DNA of 12,462 nt, from positions 1 to 12,462 of the forward strand of contig USSP01000022.1 in NCBI GenBank assembly GCA_900557385.1, given 5' to 3'. A program made the translations under genes and the position numbers. The stretch's first letter is position 1. Each line of letters opens with the position of its first letter. The stretch is from an uncultured Lachnospiraceae bacterium (lineage in GTDB: Bacteria > Bacillota > Clostridia > Lachnospirales > Lachnospiraceae). Under the pieces are notes generated by a model. It was not told where the DNA came from. It worked only from the letters and a program-made list of their open reading frames with translations, and made no database searches. Below, piece after piece: positions 1 to 7,253 of the stretch.

Positions 1-3000
1 TTGGCTGCACCCAGCACATCGCCGGTCTGCTCTGTTTCTCTCTGTGCACCTAATACTGCCGGTGTGAAGGAACCATTGCCACCATTGTTGTTATTTCCAC
101 CATTGTTACCGCCGCCGTTGTTTCCACCGCCGTTTTCTTCTTCACCGCCGGGAACCACTTCCTCGCTGCGTGTGTAATCAAAGGCATAACCGTCCAGATG
201 GTAACCGTCGTTTTCAACCTTCATCGCATAAGCAATGAAATAACGACTGCCGCTAATCAGAGCACTCTCATCAAAGGTAAAGTCTCCCGTCAGCTTATTG
301 TTTTCATCCATCAGCCAGTATACAACGCTCATGGAGCCACCGGTGGAAATGCCTTTTCCGTTCGTCTCCTTAATATAAGATCCGGAAGCTTTGCCATATA
401 AGGAATTCAGATAGCTGCGGTAAATATCGTAAGGGATTACGACTTTACTGCTATCAGAAACCTGGACGAAGTTACCGGAGCCACGGGAAGCTACCTCTTC
501 ATCCTTCATGTCATATTCATAATAATTATCACTTGCCAGGCCTTCACTGGTTTTCTGTGCATAGGCAGTTGCCTTCTGGTCAGTAATCAGTTTCTGCGCC
601 CAGTCGTTGTAGTTAGCTGCAAGATTTGCACTCTCCTGGGCTGCTTTTAAATTATCCTCGGACTGTTTCAACAGATCTTCTGCTTCTTTGATCTTAGTCA
701 TCAACTTATCCAGTTTAATGGAGTCAAATTTTACTTTCTCGACCTCTTTCTTAGCAGCGGTTAATTGATCTTGTGCAGCATTATAAGCTTCCTGGGCTTC
801 CTGGACTTTTTTATTTGCATCATCCAGAGTGTCCTTTGCTTGATTGGCAATCTCTACATATTCTGCCATCTGTTTTAATGCCTCTTCCGCACTCTTGGCC
901 GTTGAAGTTGCACTTTCGTTTGCAAGATAAGCCTCAATGGTTGCCAGCTTCTCCTCGTTCTGCTTCATCTGCTGACGATATACCTTGATGGCAGCCTCCA
1001 TCACTGCTTCGGTATCATCCGTGCTGACAATCCACTGGGTCAGTTCCAGGTAGTTGATGAAGTCAATGACAGCATTGTGTGCCTCATAATGATTATCCAT
1101 GTAGTCACGGATTGCTTTGGAATCCTTCGCCACCTTTTCAATATCTGCAACAGTCTCCCAGAATTTCCAGTTTAATGTAATATCCTGATACTTCTCCAGC
1201 GTTCCGTTTGCCCACGCGTTTAAGTCTCTGTCAAATTCAACCTGATTTACTGCATCAGAGCGTTTTGCCAGTTCTTTCTGAATTTCATCAATCAATGCAC
1301 CGGTAGCATTCTGGCTCATAGCTTCACTGGCTGCTTGAATATACTCGTCCCGGACTTTTTCTGCTGCCTCACGGTTTGCAGTGGTCTGGTTCAGATTGTT
1401 GGTGAGTACATCAACCTCAGCCTGTTTATTCTGCATCACATTGTTCGCTGCAGAGATTTTGTTTTCTGCATCGGTGATGTTGGCATTTGCCTGGGCGATT
1501 TCGGCATCGAGATCACTCACTTTTGAGTCTGCATCATTTACATAATTCTTTGCATCATCATAGGCTTTTACATAGGCTTTTGCATTATCAATATCTTTCT
1601 GGGACAATTTTTCAAAATAATAACCGTTCCAAACCCGATCGCCCTTCTTTTTGCTCTGGATTTCCCTTTGTCTGGAAATTACGGAAGTCCCCCAGATATT
1701 GGCTTTATCATCTCCGTTTTTAATAGTTGCGGTGGCATTTTTATATGCATCACTGTTCAGAATGTTGGTCTTTTCTTCTGTCTTTGCTGTAACTTTATCC
1801 TGTTCCTGTCCCTTGAGTATCTCCTGTTCTTTGATGATCGCATCCTGCTCGGCGTTTATTGTCTCCTGCTCGTCTTTAGCCTGGTCTAAATCCTTCTGGG
1901 CCTTCTCTTCTGCTTCCTTTGCAGGAGCAACATAGTGATCAGCAACCTGACCATAGGCATTCTTGACTTCTTCTACATAATCATTTAACCCCTTGAGGTC
2001 TGCTGCTCCGGTTTCCGGATTCTTTTCTCCGTTTGCAAATTTTTCGGCAGCGGTCTGGGCTTCTGTGGCTGCTTTCTGAGCGGCGTCTACGGTTTTACTT
2101 AAATCCTGAATCGTTTCTGCCTGACTATCAATGGTAGTTTTCAGAGCTGTTAAATCAGTCGCTAAAATTTCACCTCTCTGGGATTCCAATGTCGCCTGTT
2201 CCACGAGTCTGGAATCAATTCCTGCATTACGCACATCCAAATCACTATAAGTAACCTTATCCTCGCCATATAAAGGCAAGCCGTACATCATGGCATAAAG
2301 ATTGAAGGTTTCAATGGACTTCTTATAAGCCTCATCTGCTTCGTCATACTCTTTCTGTGCTGCCTCGGCTGCTGCTTTTGCCTCTCCAGCTGCCTTCTCC
2401 ACTTCCGCAACTTTATCTTTTACTTCCTGATTGACTTCCTTGGTATCAACAGCAAGGGCTTCTCCCAATGCTTCCTTGGCTTTTTTTGCAGCCTCTTCTG
2501 CTGCATTTTTCTTTTCCTCTACATACTCATCCAGGGCTTTCTCCTGCTCCTGATTATTTTCATCGGTAAATGTTACTTTCAGGGTGCCATCAACGTTTTT
2601 GACTTCGGCATCAACTTTCTTCTGGTCTTCTTCTACCTTATCATTATAAGTATTAGAATCCTCGACAAAGGATTCTGCTTTGTCTTCGGTCTTTGTTGCC
2701 GTATCCTTAGCTTCCGTTGCTGCATTCTCTGCAGCCTTGGCGGCATCCTTTGCTTCCTGTGGTAAGTCTACCTTTTCCTTAATGACATTCTCATTATCAT
2801 CCTTCTGCTCCGGTGCCTGGATTTTCTCTGCTGCATCCTTTGCATTGCCCAGTTCGGTATTTACTTCATCTAACAGTTTGGAAGCTTCTTCTGCAGACTT
2901 CTTTGCCTGATCTGCTGCATCTTCCATTTTCTTCGCATCCTCATCGTTGGATTTCTCTGTATCGTTATATTGCTCCTGCGTCTCATCCACATATCCGTAT

Positions 3001-3116
3001 CCATGATCCTCTACTGCCTCAACGTTCATAGGCATGATTGTTGTCCCCGCAACCATCACTGCCAGTGCAAAAGAAATGCTCTTCATTACTTTACTGCTGT
3101 TAACCTTTTTTCTCAT
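1..3116 (-). CDS. Secreted coiled-coil surface protein (C-terminus cut by window edge)
   Basis: An open frame runs from an ATG at 3116 to the left edge without a stop (1038 codons visible). Residues 1-34 form a signal peptide: basic start MRKKVNSSK, hydrophobic core FALAVMVAGTTI, likely cleavage after NVEA. Residues about 40-850 are Ala/Glu/Lys/Asp/Gln-rich heptad-like coiled coil, interrupted near 455-505 by a non-helical stretch with two tryptophans (NIWGTS, RVWNGYYFE). About 855-988 is a globular domain (VVIPYDIYRSYL, VVYWLMDEN, FIAYAMKVEND, YHLDGYAFDY). A Gly/Asn linker at about 990-1016 follows, then a tail containing AVLGAQRETEQTGDVLGA. Tails with VLGA and TGD occur in Lachnospiraceae surface proteins, often before a final hydrophobic helix; here that part is outside the window. 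I infer a stalk-like wall or envelope protein; ligand and named family are unknown. A GGGAG ribosome site lies about 12 nt before the ATG. Confidence 0.85.
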   Translation of the reverse strand, partial: MRKKVNSSKVMKSISFALAVMVAGTTIMPMNVEAVEDHGYGYVDETQEQYNDTEKSNDEDAKKMEDAADQAKKSAEEASKLLDEVNTELGNAKDAAEKIQAPEQKDDNENVIKEKVDLPQEAKDAAKAAENAATEAKDTATKTEDKAESFVEDSNTYNDKVEEDQKKVDAEVKNVDGTLKVTFTDENNQEQEKALDEYVEEKKNAAEEAAKKAKEALGEALAVDTKEVNQEVKDKVAEVEKAAGEAKAAAEAAQKEYDEADEAYKKSIETFNLYAMMYGLPLYGEDKVTYSDLDVRNAGIDSRLVEQATLESQRGEILATDLTALKTTIDSQAETIQDLSKTVDAAQKAATEAQTAAEKFANGEKNPETGAADLKGLNDYVEEVKNAYGQVADHYVAPAKEAEEKAQKDLDQAKDEQETINAEQDAIIKEQEILKGQEQDKVTAKTEEKTNILNSDAYKNATATIKNGDDKANIWGTSVISRQREIQSKKKGDRVWNGYYFEKLSQKDIDNAKAYVKAYDDAKNYVNDADSKVSDLDAEIAQANANITDAENKISAANNVMQNKQAEVDVLTNNLNQTTANREAAEKVRDEYIQAASEAMSQNATGALIDEIQKELAKRSDAVNQVEFDRDLNAWANGTLEKYQDITLNWKFWETVADIEKVAKDSKAIRDYMDNHYEAHNAVIDFINYLELTQWIVSTDDTEAVMEAAIKVYRQQMKQNEEKLATIEAYLANESATSTAKSAEEALKQMAEYVEIANQAKDTLDDANKKVQEAQEAYNAAQDQLTAAKKEVEKVKFDSIKLDKLMTKIKEAEDLLKQSEDNLKAAQESANLAANYNDWAQKLITDQKATAYAQKTSEGLASDNYYEYDMKDEEVASRGSGNFVQVSDSSKVVIPYDIYRSYLNSLYGKASGSYIKETNGKGISTGGSMSVVYWLMDENNKLTGDFTFDESALISGSRYFIAYAMKVENDGYHLDGYAFDYTRSEEVVPGGEEENGGGNNGGGNNGGNNNNGGNGSFTPAVLGAQRETEQTGDVLGAA

Positions 3117-3435
3117 TTTAAATTTCTCTCCCTTTCTCGTGTTGCTTTGCACCTATATGCTTATTTCTTAACCCTTATACATATTGTACTCCCCGTCGGT
3201 CACACCACGGTCACACGGAAGGAAATTTTTGGTACTTTTTTCAATTCTGTGTTATTCCATTCACTTACTTTTTACGAATATGAGCTTTTTGTATATATTT
3301 TAATGTTTAAAATGGATTTTTTGTAAATTTATGCAAATTATGCGTGACATTTGCCGAATTTTATGTTTGAATAAAGAAGAAGATTTTCTTCATCTATGTC
3401 ATATCTATCTTATTCACAATTCCGTATTACTCTGA
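3117..3435. other. AT-rich divergent intergenic region
   Basis: This gap separates the start of the minus-strand coiled-coil gene from the plus-strand nuclease-like gene. The part near 3174-3216 carries the predicted minus-strand promoter. The rest (about 3225-3430) is very AT-rich, with T runs and a 6-bp inverted repeat GAAGAA/TTCTTC at 3376-3391. A plus-strand promoter for the nuclease-like gene should lie here; TTGAAT at 3367 and TATCTT at 3406 are weak candidate boxes without ideal spacing. I see no coding potential or RNA gene. Confidence 0.4.
3174..3216 (-). promoter_or_regulatory. Putative promoter with tandem direct repeat upstream of the coiled-coil gene
   Basis: Read on the minus strand, GTGTGACCG occurs twice in direct orientation (3208-3216 and 3197-3205), with starts 11 nt apart. 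The proximal copy contains GTGACC (3198-3203), a 4/6 match to a -35 box. It is followed after 18 nt by TATAAG (3174-3179), a 5/6 match to a -10 box. An alternative -10, TACAAT, is at 3183-3188. Repeats one helical turn apart over a weak -35 are typical of response-regulator (OmpR/PhoB-type) or other activator sites. The binding protein is unknown and the promoter is a prediction. Confidence 0.45.
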
Positions 3436-3437
3436 AC

Positions 3438-3444
3438 AGGAGGG
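3438..3444 (+). promoter_or_regulatory. Strong ribosome binding site before an ATT codon
   Basis: AGGAGGG lies 6 nt before ATT at 3451. No ATG, GTG or TTG in that frame follows until TTG at 3670, which has no ribosome site. This site therefore decides the start of the nuclease-like gene. Confidence 0.6.
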
Positions 3445-3450
3445 ATCTCT

Positions 3451-4233
3451 ATTTTCACCAGTAGAATTTTATCTGAAAGATGCGAGGAACTTGAGCGAGA
3501 ACTGAATAAACTTCAAGTACAGCTTACCGGTCTCCCCAAAGGCAAATTAATTTGTACACGGAACGGGACTTCATCTAAATGGTATGTACGTGACAATGAT
3601 ATTCTGACTTATCTCCCCAAGCGCAAACGGACATTTGCTGAACAGCTTGCTATTCGAAAATACCTTACCTTGAAAGTTGATGAGTTGCTTCAAGAGAAGG
3701 AGGCAATTGATTCCTATTTCCACCATCTTTCCCGGTCAAAGCATCAATCAACACAAATGCTTGAAGCTGGCTCCCCCTATCTGGAACTCATATCTTCTTA
3801 TTTTAGTTGTGAATCTCAGGAGCTGGCGCATTGGGCGCATATGACTTATGAGCATAATCCGCAGCATCCTGAACAATGTATTCACAAAACCAGTTCCGGC
3901 AACCTGGTTCGATCAAAATCCGAAGCTATTATTGACATGCTTTTATCGGTCAACCAAATACCCTTCCGCTATGAATGTGCACTCCATCTGAGCGATATGG
4001 TTTTTTATCCGGATTTCACAATCAGGCATCCCAGCACCGGAAAGTATTACTATTGGGAGCATTTCGGGATGATGGATGAACCTGCCTATTGCAACAGCGC
4101 CTGTGATAAGCTGAAACTGTATGCCAGAAAGGGCATCCTTCCAGGTTTGAATTTAATTCTCACCTGTGAGACCAAGGCTAACCCCTTAAGCACGGAAACT
4201 GTGGAAAGGACAATTTCCCATTACTTCCTATAA
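3451..4233 (+). CDS. PD-(D/E)XK nuclease-like protein, apparent ATT start
   Basis: The frame is open from the stop at 3433 to the stop ending at 4233. Read from ATT at 3451 it gives 260 residues. The N-terminus (about 5-27) is a short helical segment (LSERCEELERELNKLQ). Then come LPKGKLICTRNG, SKWYV and an EQLAIRKYL stretch. The C-terminal half has SKSEAIID (Glu about 158), FYPDFTIRHP (Asp about 188) and YYWEHFG (Glu about 203), the order expected of a PD-(D/E)XK-type nuclease core, with His beside the last acid and no canonical Lys. I know this layout from uncharacterised clostridial proteins; activity and target are unknown. Starting at TTG 3670 would remove 73 residues that look like part of the family. 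It is the only plus-strand gene here and has no operon partner. It could be a normal gene with a rare start, a gene whose ATG was mutated, or a cargo gene of a repeat element. Confidence 0.65.
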   Translation: MFTSRILSERCEELERELNKLQVQLTGLPKGKLICTRNGTSSKWYVRDNDILTYLPKRKRTFAEQLAIRKYLTLKVDELLQEKEAIDSYFHHLSRSKHQSTQMLEAGSPYLELISSYFSCESQELAHWAHMTYEHNPQHPEQCIHKTSSGNLVRSKSEAIIDMLLSVNQIPFRYECALHLSDMVFYPDFTIRHPSTGKYYYWEHFGMMDEPAYCNSACDKLKLYARKGILPGLNLILTCETKANPLSTETVERTISHYFL

Positions 4234-4257
4234 GGCAGGTTTCGCAGGAATTTGGAG

Positions 4258-4531
4258 TTGGGCATATAGATTGGAAATGGAAATTTTTGCCCAAAACCTT
4301 CCGTTTTACACTGCCAAATCCATGGGATAAATGGGAAAAATTGGGGACCGCGGGCAAAATAGCTCCATGTGTGAAATTTTGCCCGGGATGAGGCAATCCA
4401 TGCGGGCAAAACAAAAAAGGTGATGCTATTTTGCCCGCATGACTATTAAATCAGCGCGTTTGCGTCTGCTGTTTCGTAGTTATGTAAATCACGCATGGGC
4501 AAAATTCTGTTATGTAAGGCTATATGCCCAA
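4258..4531. repeat. Array of four equal GGGCA-N23-TGCCC dyads in mirror symmetry
   Basis: Dyads lie at 4260-4292, 4352-4384, 4404-4436 and 4497-4529. In each, GGGCA and TGCCC start exactly 28 nt apart. Dyad 2 has 10-bp perfect arms (4351-4360, 4376-4385). Dyad 3 has 13-bp arms (CATGCGGGCAAAA at 4399-4411, complement at 4429-4441) around a 17-nt loop. Dyads 1 and 4 have 7- and 6-bp arms. The dyads also pair across the array: TTGGGCATATAG (4258-4269) is the exact complement of 4520-4531, and GCGGGCAAAATAGC (4350-4363) of 4425-4438. Gaps between dyads are 59, 19 and 60 nt, so the layout is symmetric about 4394. No convincing gene lies inside. Possible roles are a repeated mobile (MITE/BIME-like) element, a recombinase or nuclease site, or a structured RNA; the function is unknown. 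Confidence 0.8.
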
Positions 4532-4625
4532 AATGAACTTTCAGACTTTGAATTTTTCTCATTTCATTTCTTTCAGCACATCTCTTCTCACTTCTGAAAC
4601 GTGTGCCATCAGGTGCACAATGCAG
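4532..4625. other. Gene-free spacer between dyad array and hairpin
   Basis: Together with the dyad array, hairpin and tandem repeat, this stretch fills the 522-nt gap 4234-4755. It is pyrimidine-rich on the plus strand. It contains parts of short open frames on both strands that show no ribosome site or recognisable domain. I see no further structure. Confidence 0.4.
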
Positions 4626-4660
4626 CAAGGGGGCAGCCGCGTCTTGTGGCTGCGCCCTTG
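4626..4660. terminator. Strong GC-rich hairpin between convergent genes
   Basis: CAAGGGGGCAGCC (4626-4638) pairs with GGCTGCGCCCTTG (4648-4660) with one mismatch and a 9-nt loop. It sits between the plus-strand nuclease-like gene and the minus-strand zinc-ribbon gene, which converge, so a two-way terminator is plausible. The T-run is poor: the plus side continues TGTATTTCT and the minus side has none. It may instead be a processing or structural hairpin. Confidence 0.45.
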
Positions 4661-4662
4661 TG

Positions 4663-4733
4663 TATTTCTAAGTGTATCTCTGTGTATTTCTAAGTATCTC
4701 TACTTATTTCTAAGTATTTCTACATATTTCAAG
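4663..4733. repeat. Short tandem repeat, TATTTCTAAG units
   Basis: Seven imperfect units of 9-12 nt follow one another. TATTTCTAAG is exact at 4663-4672, 4685-4694 and 4705-4714; variants at 4675, 4695, 4715 and 4725 read TATCTCTG, TATCTCTAC, TATTTCTAC and TATTTCAAG. The block lies just 3' of the zinc-ribbon gene's stop and beside the 4626-4660 hairpin. Such arrays often vary in copy number; no function is evident. Confidence 0.75.
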
Positions 4734-4755
4734 TTCTGTCAGAAATTACAACCTT

Positions 4756-7107
4756 TTAATAGTAAGCAGCGATTGCAGCAACATCCTCATCAACCTGGGT
4801 TGCCTTCCTGCCATTGTAGAACATCAGTGTTCCTTTATAACGGCGGCTGCTATAATCGGTGAGGTAGAACATATGACTGTCATCGATTGCCAGGAAGGAG
4901 GCTGCATCCTCGATTACCGTTGTGGACTCTTTTCCATTATAGTAATTCACCTTGAAGTTACATACACCATCATCGACATCCAGATCACTGGCGTAATAAA
5001 TATCCCCCTTCTCCGTCAGGTAATAATAATAGTCACCCCACAGATAACCAACGTTCCTTGCAATACGCTCTCCATCCAGATACAGTTCAAACTCATTATG
5101 CTCGGAATCCGTTTCCCCTGCATAAAGCAGTTTTCCATTTACTTCATCCAAAAGGGCGGAAGCATTTTTCGCAACCTTTTCTCCGTCTCTGTACAGATCT
5201 CCTACCCCGTTGTCCAGATCTTTAAAATAATAAAGGTTCTTCCCCTTGTCATCCAGGTAGTTGTAATAGATATTGACTGCATCTGTGTCAATCACCGTAT
5301 ACTCACCCATATTCTTGCCGCTCAGACTGATGGTTGCTACTGTATAAAGATAATTATAGTCATCTTCATTTTCCGGCTGGGTTAATTCCAAAATGGCATT
5401 CTGGCTATCCCCATAGTTGTAAAGGTAGGCGTCGATGTATTCTTCCGGATCGATATCCAACTCCACTGTCTGATTGCCGGAAATCAATACATATTTGCAA
5501 TATTGGTTCAGTGCATCCGATACCTTGGAATACAGATCCCAGACTTCATCATTCTCCAGCAGTTCCGAAAATTTGTAAGTAGGAAGATCTTCGGGATCCA
5601 TATAGGACACCAGCTGGTAATTCACATAGCCCTGGAAGTATGCCTGCATGATTTCCGTAGACTCACCGGTTTTTACATCATAGCTATAAAGAGTTCCTTC
5701 GGAAATATCAATTGTATCTTCTTTTAAAGAATCACGGTAATAATCCCGATCCTCTTTGTCGTAGTAGGCATCCTGTGCTGCATAATAGGCATCGTAATCG
5801 GTAACCTCTCGGTCGTAAACATCGCCCCACCAGTCTTCCACCTGCTCAATCGTGGTGTAGTCATCAATATTGGGCTCTTCCATTTTTGCGTCTGACACTG
5901 CCAGATCATCTTCTACGAAATCGTAAAGAGGAATAGAACCTTCGCCGTTACTGACAACATACAAAATTTTCAAACTATCATCTGTGTCATAATAGGTACT
6001 GTAATTTGCACAGTCTGATGTGATTTTTTCTTCATCTGAGAAATTCTTTAACACACCCAGCTTATCATCTTTCATAAATATGATGTTGTTCAGATCACTG
6101 CTATCGTAATCATCCACATTCTTCAAAATACGTTCTGTGGACAGATCCTTCAGATTCAGATAATAGCAGTCATAGGTATCATCATCGTTTATCTTGTTAT
6201 AAAAAACGCCTTTTTTATCATCACTAATTTTCAAACTCCAGCCGATTTCTTTATCTACCTTCTCTGCTTCACCCTTTCGGCTGACATACAGACGGTGATC
6301 ATCTCCCTTTATGTAAACCAGTGTATCTGCATCTACGATGTCATAGTCCCGCACATCTTTATCAACACGTTCCGCTTCTGCTTCCGTTTTTTTCAAATCT
6401 TTATAGTACAGATCGTCATCCAAAAGGAAGTACAAGCCTTTACCATCTTCCGTGTAGAAATAATTATAATTATAAGTAGCACTTCCCCAATATTCCGAAT
6501 TCCGATAGATCTCTTCGTTGTCCGTATCGCGGGGAACATCGCCTAACTCCATGGGCTTTTTCTTGTCCTTATCCATCAGATAGATGACATCATCTTTTAC
6601 ATACCTTAAATACTTGGCCTCACTGACGGTCTGTTTTCCTTTTCCGGAGAAAATTTTGCCGCCAAAAAGCACCAATAAAACCACAACCAACACTACCAGA
6701 AGCGCAATGATAATGCCAATCAAAACCGCTCCGGTTTTCTTTTTCTTCGGAGCTTCCGGCGCTGCTTCCTCCCATACCACAGGATCCGGTGCTACGAAAG
6801 AGTTCTCTGTCTGCTGTCCGTATGCAGCTTCTTCCACAGGGGTTCCTGCGTAAGCCGGCTCCGCTGCCTGTGCTTCTTCCGCGGGAGTTTCTTCGGAAGT
6901 GGTCTCCGTTGCTGCCTCCTCTACGGGTGCTTCTACGGAAGTGGTCTCCTCTGCTGCCTCCTCTGTGGGCGCTTCTACGGAAGTGACTTCCGCTTCTGCC
7001 TCCTCGGCCTGTGCTTCTACGGAAGCATTCTCTTCCTGCCTGGTTCCGCAGTAAGGGCAGAAGACTGCACCTTCCTCCAAATCCATGCCACAATTACTAC
7101 ATTTCAT
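4756..7107 (-). CDS. Membrane-anchored zinc-ribbon protein with large repetitive outer domain
   Basis: This 783-residue protein starts with a zinc ribbon, C3-x2-C6-x10-C17-x2-C20. Four 14-residue acidic repeats follow (29-42, 43-56, 57-70, 71-84; type SVEAPTEEAAEETT). A basic KKKK (121-124) precedes a single membrane helix (126-149, GAVLIGIIIALLVVLVVVLL). The rest (about 155-783) is Asp/Tyr-rich with recurring motifs such as LYYKDL, LYYFKD, LYRDGEK and FYNGRK, suggesting a beta-propeller-like (DUF5050/TolB-type) outer domain. By the positive-inside rule the ribbon should be cytoplasmic and the repeats outside. Zinc-ribbon/TM proteins of this plan are common in Lachnospiraceae and are mostly uncharacterised; a sensor or envelope-scaffold role is a guess. 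AGGAGGG at 7114-7120, 6 nt before the ATG, fixes the start. It is separated from the upstream glycosyltransferase gene by 146 nt, so it probably has its own promoter. Confidence 0.88.
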   Translation of the reverse strand: MKCSNCGMDLEEGAVFCPYCGTRQEENASVEAQAEEAEAEVTSVEAPTEEAAEETTSVEAPVEEAATETTSEETPAEEAQAAEPAYAGTPVEEAAYGQQTENSFVAPDPVVWEEAAPEAPKKKKTGAVLIGIIIALLVVLVVVLLVLFGGKIFSGKGKQTVSEAKYLRYVKDDVIYLMDKDKKKPMELGDVPRDTDNEEIYRNSEYWGSATYNYNYFYTEDGKGLYFLLDDDLYYKDLKKTEAEAERVDKDVRDYDIVDADTLVYIKGDDHRLYVSRKGEAEKVDKEIGWSLKISDDKKGVFYNKINDDDTYDCYYLNLKDLSTERILKNVDDYDSSDLNNIIFMKDDKLGVLKNFSDEEKITSDCANYSTYYDTDDSLKILYVVSNGEGSIPLYDFVEDDLAVSDAKMEEPNIDDYTTIEQVEDWWGDVYDREVTDYDAYYAAQDAYYDKEDRDYYRDSLKEDTIDISEGTLYSYDVKTGESTEIMQAYFQGYVNYQLVSYMDPEDLPTYKFSELLENDEVWDLYSKVSDALNQYCKYVLISGNQTVELDIDPEEYIDAYLYNYGDSQNAILELTQPENEDDYNYLYTVATISLSGKNMGEYTVIDTDAVNIYYNYLDDKGKNLYYFKDLDNGVGDLYRDGEKVAKNASALLDEVNGKLLYAGETDSEHNEFELYLDGERIARNVGYLWGDYYYYLTEKGDIYYASDLDVDDGVCNFKVNYYNGKESTTVIEDAASFLAIDDSHMFYLTDYSSRRYKGTLMFYNGRKATQVDEDVAAIAAYY
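6856..7023 (-). repeat. Four 42-bp in-gene tandem repeats (14-residue units)
   Basis: Codons 29-84 of the zinc-ribbon gene encode four diverged units that begin S(V/E)E(A/T) and carry (A/T/V)EEA in the middle. The two central units are most alike. They make an acidic, probably disordered spacer between the zinc ribbon and the membrane helix. In-frame units like these can change in number by slippage or recombination. Confidence 0.75.
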
Positions 7108-7113
7108 TTGTTT

Positions 7114-7140
7114 CCCTCCTCATAGGTATCTCTCGATACC
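7114..7140 (-). promoter_or_regulatory. Ribosome site and adjacent inverted repeat before the zinc-ribbon gene
   Basis: On the minus strand AGGAGGG (7114-7120) lies 6 nt before the start codon. Four bases upstream is a perfect inverted repeat, GGTATC-TCTC-GATACC (7125-7140; 6-bp arms, 4-nt loop). It could be an operator or a small 5'-leader hairpin. The rest of the 146-nt gap up to 7253 holds only weak promoter-like boxes (CTGAAA and GATAAA, 18 nt apart on the minus strand). Confidence 0.4.
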
Positions 7141-7253
7141 AGATTTTCTTTATCCTATGTGGTAAAGACCATTTTCAGTCTATCACATTTCAAATGATGC
7201 TGACAACTACTTCTCCCGGCGATACCACTGCTCTGCCATCAAAATCTCCCAAA

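Noticed and set aside
4178..4414. Small minus-strand frame (78 codons) overlapping the nuclease-like gene's end and dyads 1-2
   Set aside because: It overlaps a better-supported gene antisense and owes its composition to the GGGCAAAA repeats; no domain or ribosome site seen.
4258..4531. CRISPR array
   Set aside because: The repeated units are alternating inverted dyads with 19- and 59-60-nt gaps and short cores, not 23-40-nt direct repeats with equal spacers, and no cas gene is nearby.
4446..4628. Small minus-strand frame (60 codons) in the dyad region
   Set aside because: No convincing ribosome site, and it is overlapped by the dyad 4 arms; more likely a chance translation of a repeat element than a gene.
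6620..7093. Long minus-strand open frame (157 codons) overlapping the zinc-ribbon gene start
   Set aside because: It is a frame shadow of the acidic repeat region; its Gly/Arg/Ser-rich repetitive product simply mirrors the 42-bp repeats in another frame.
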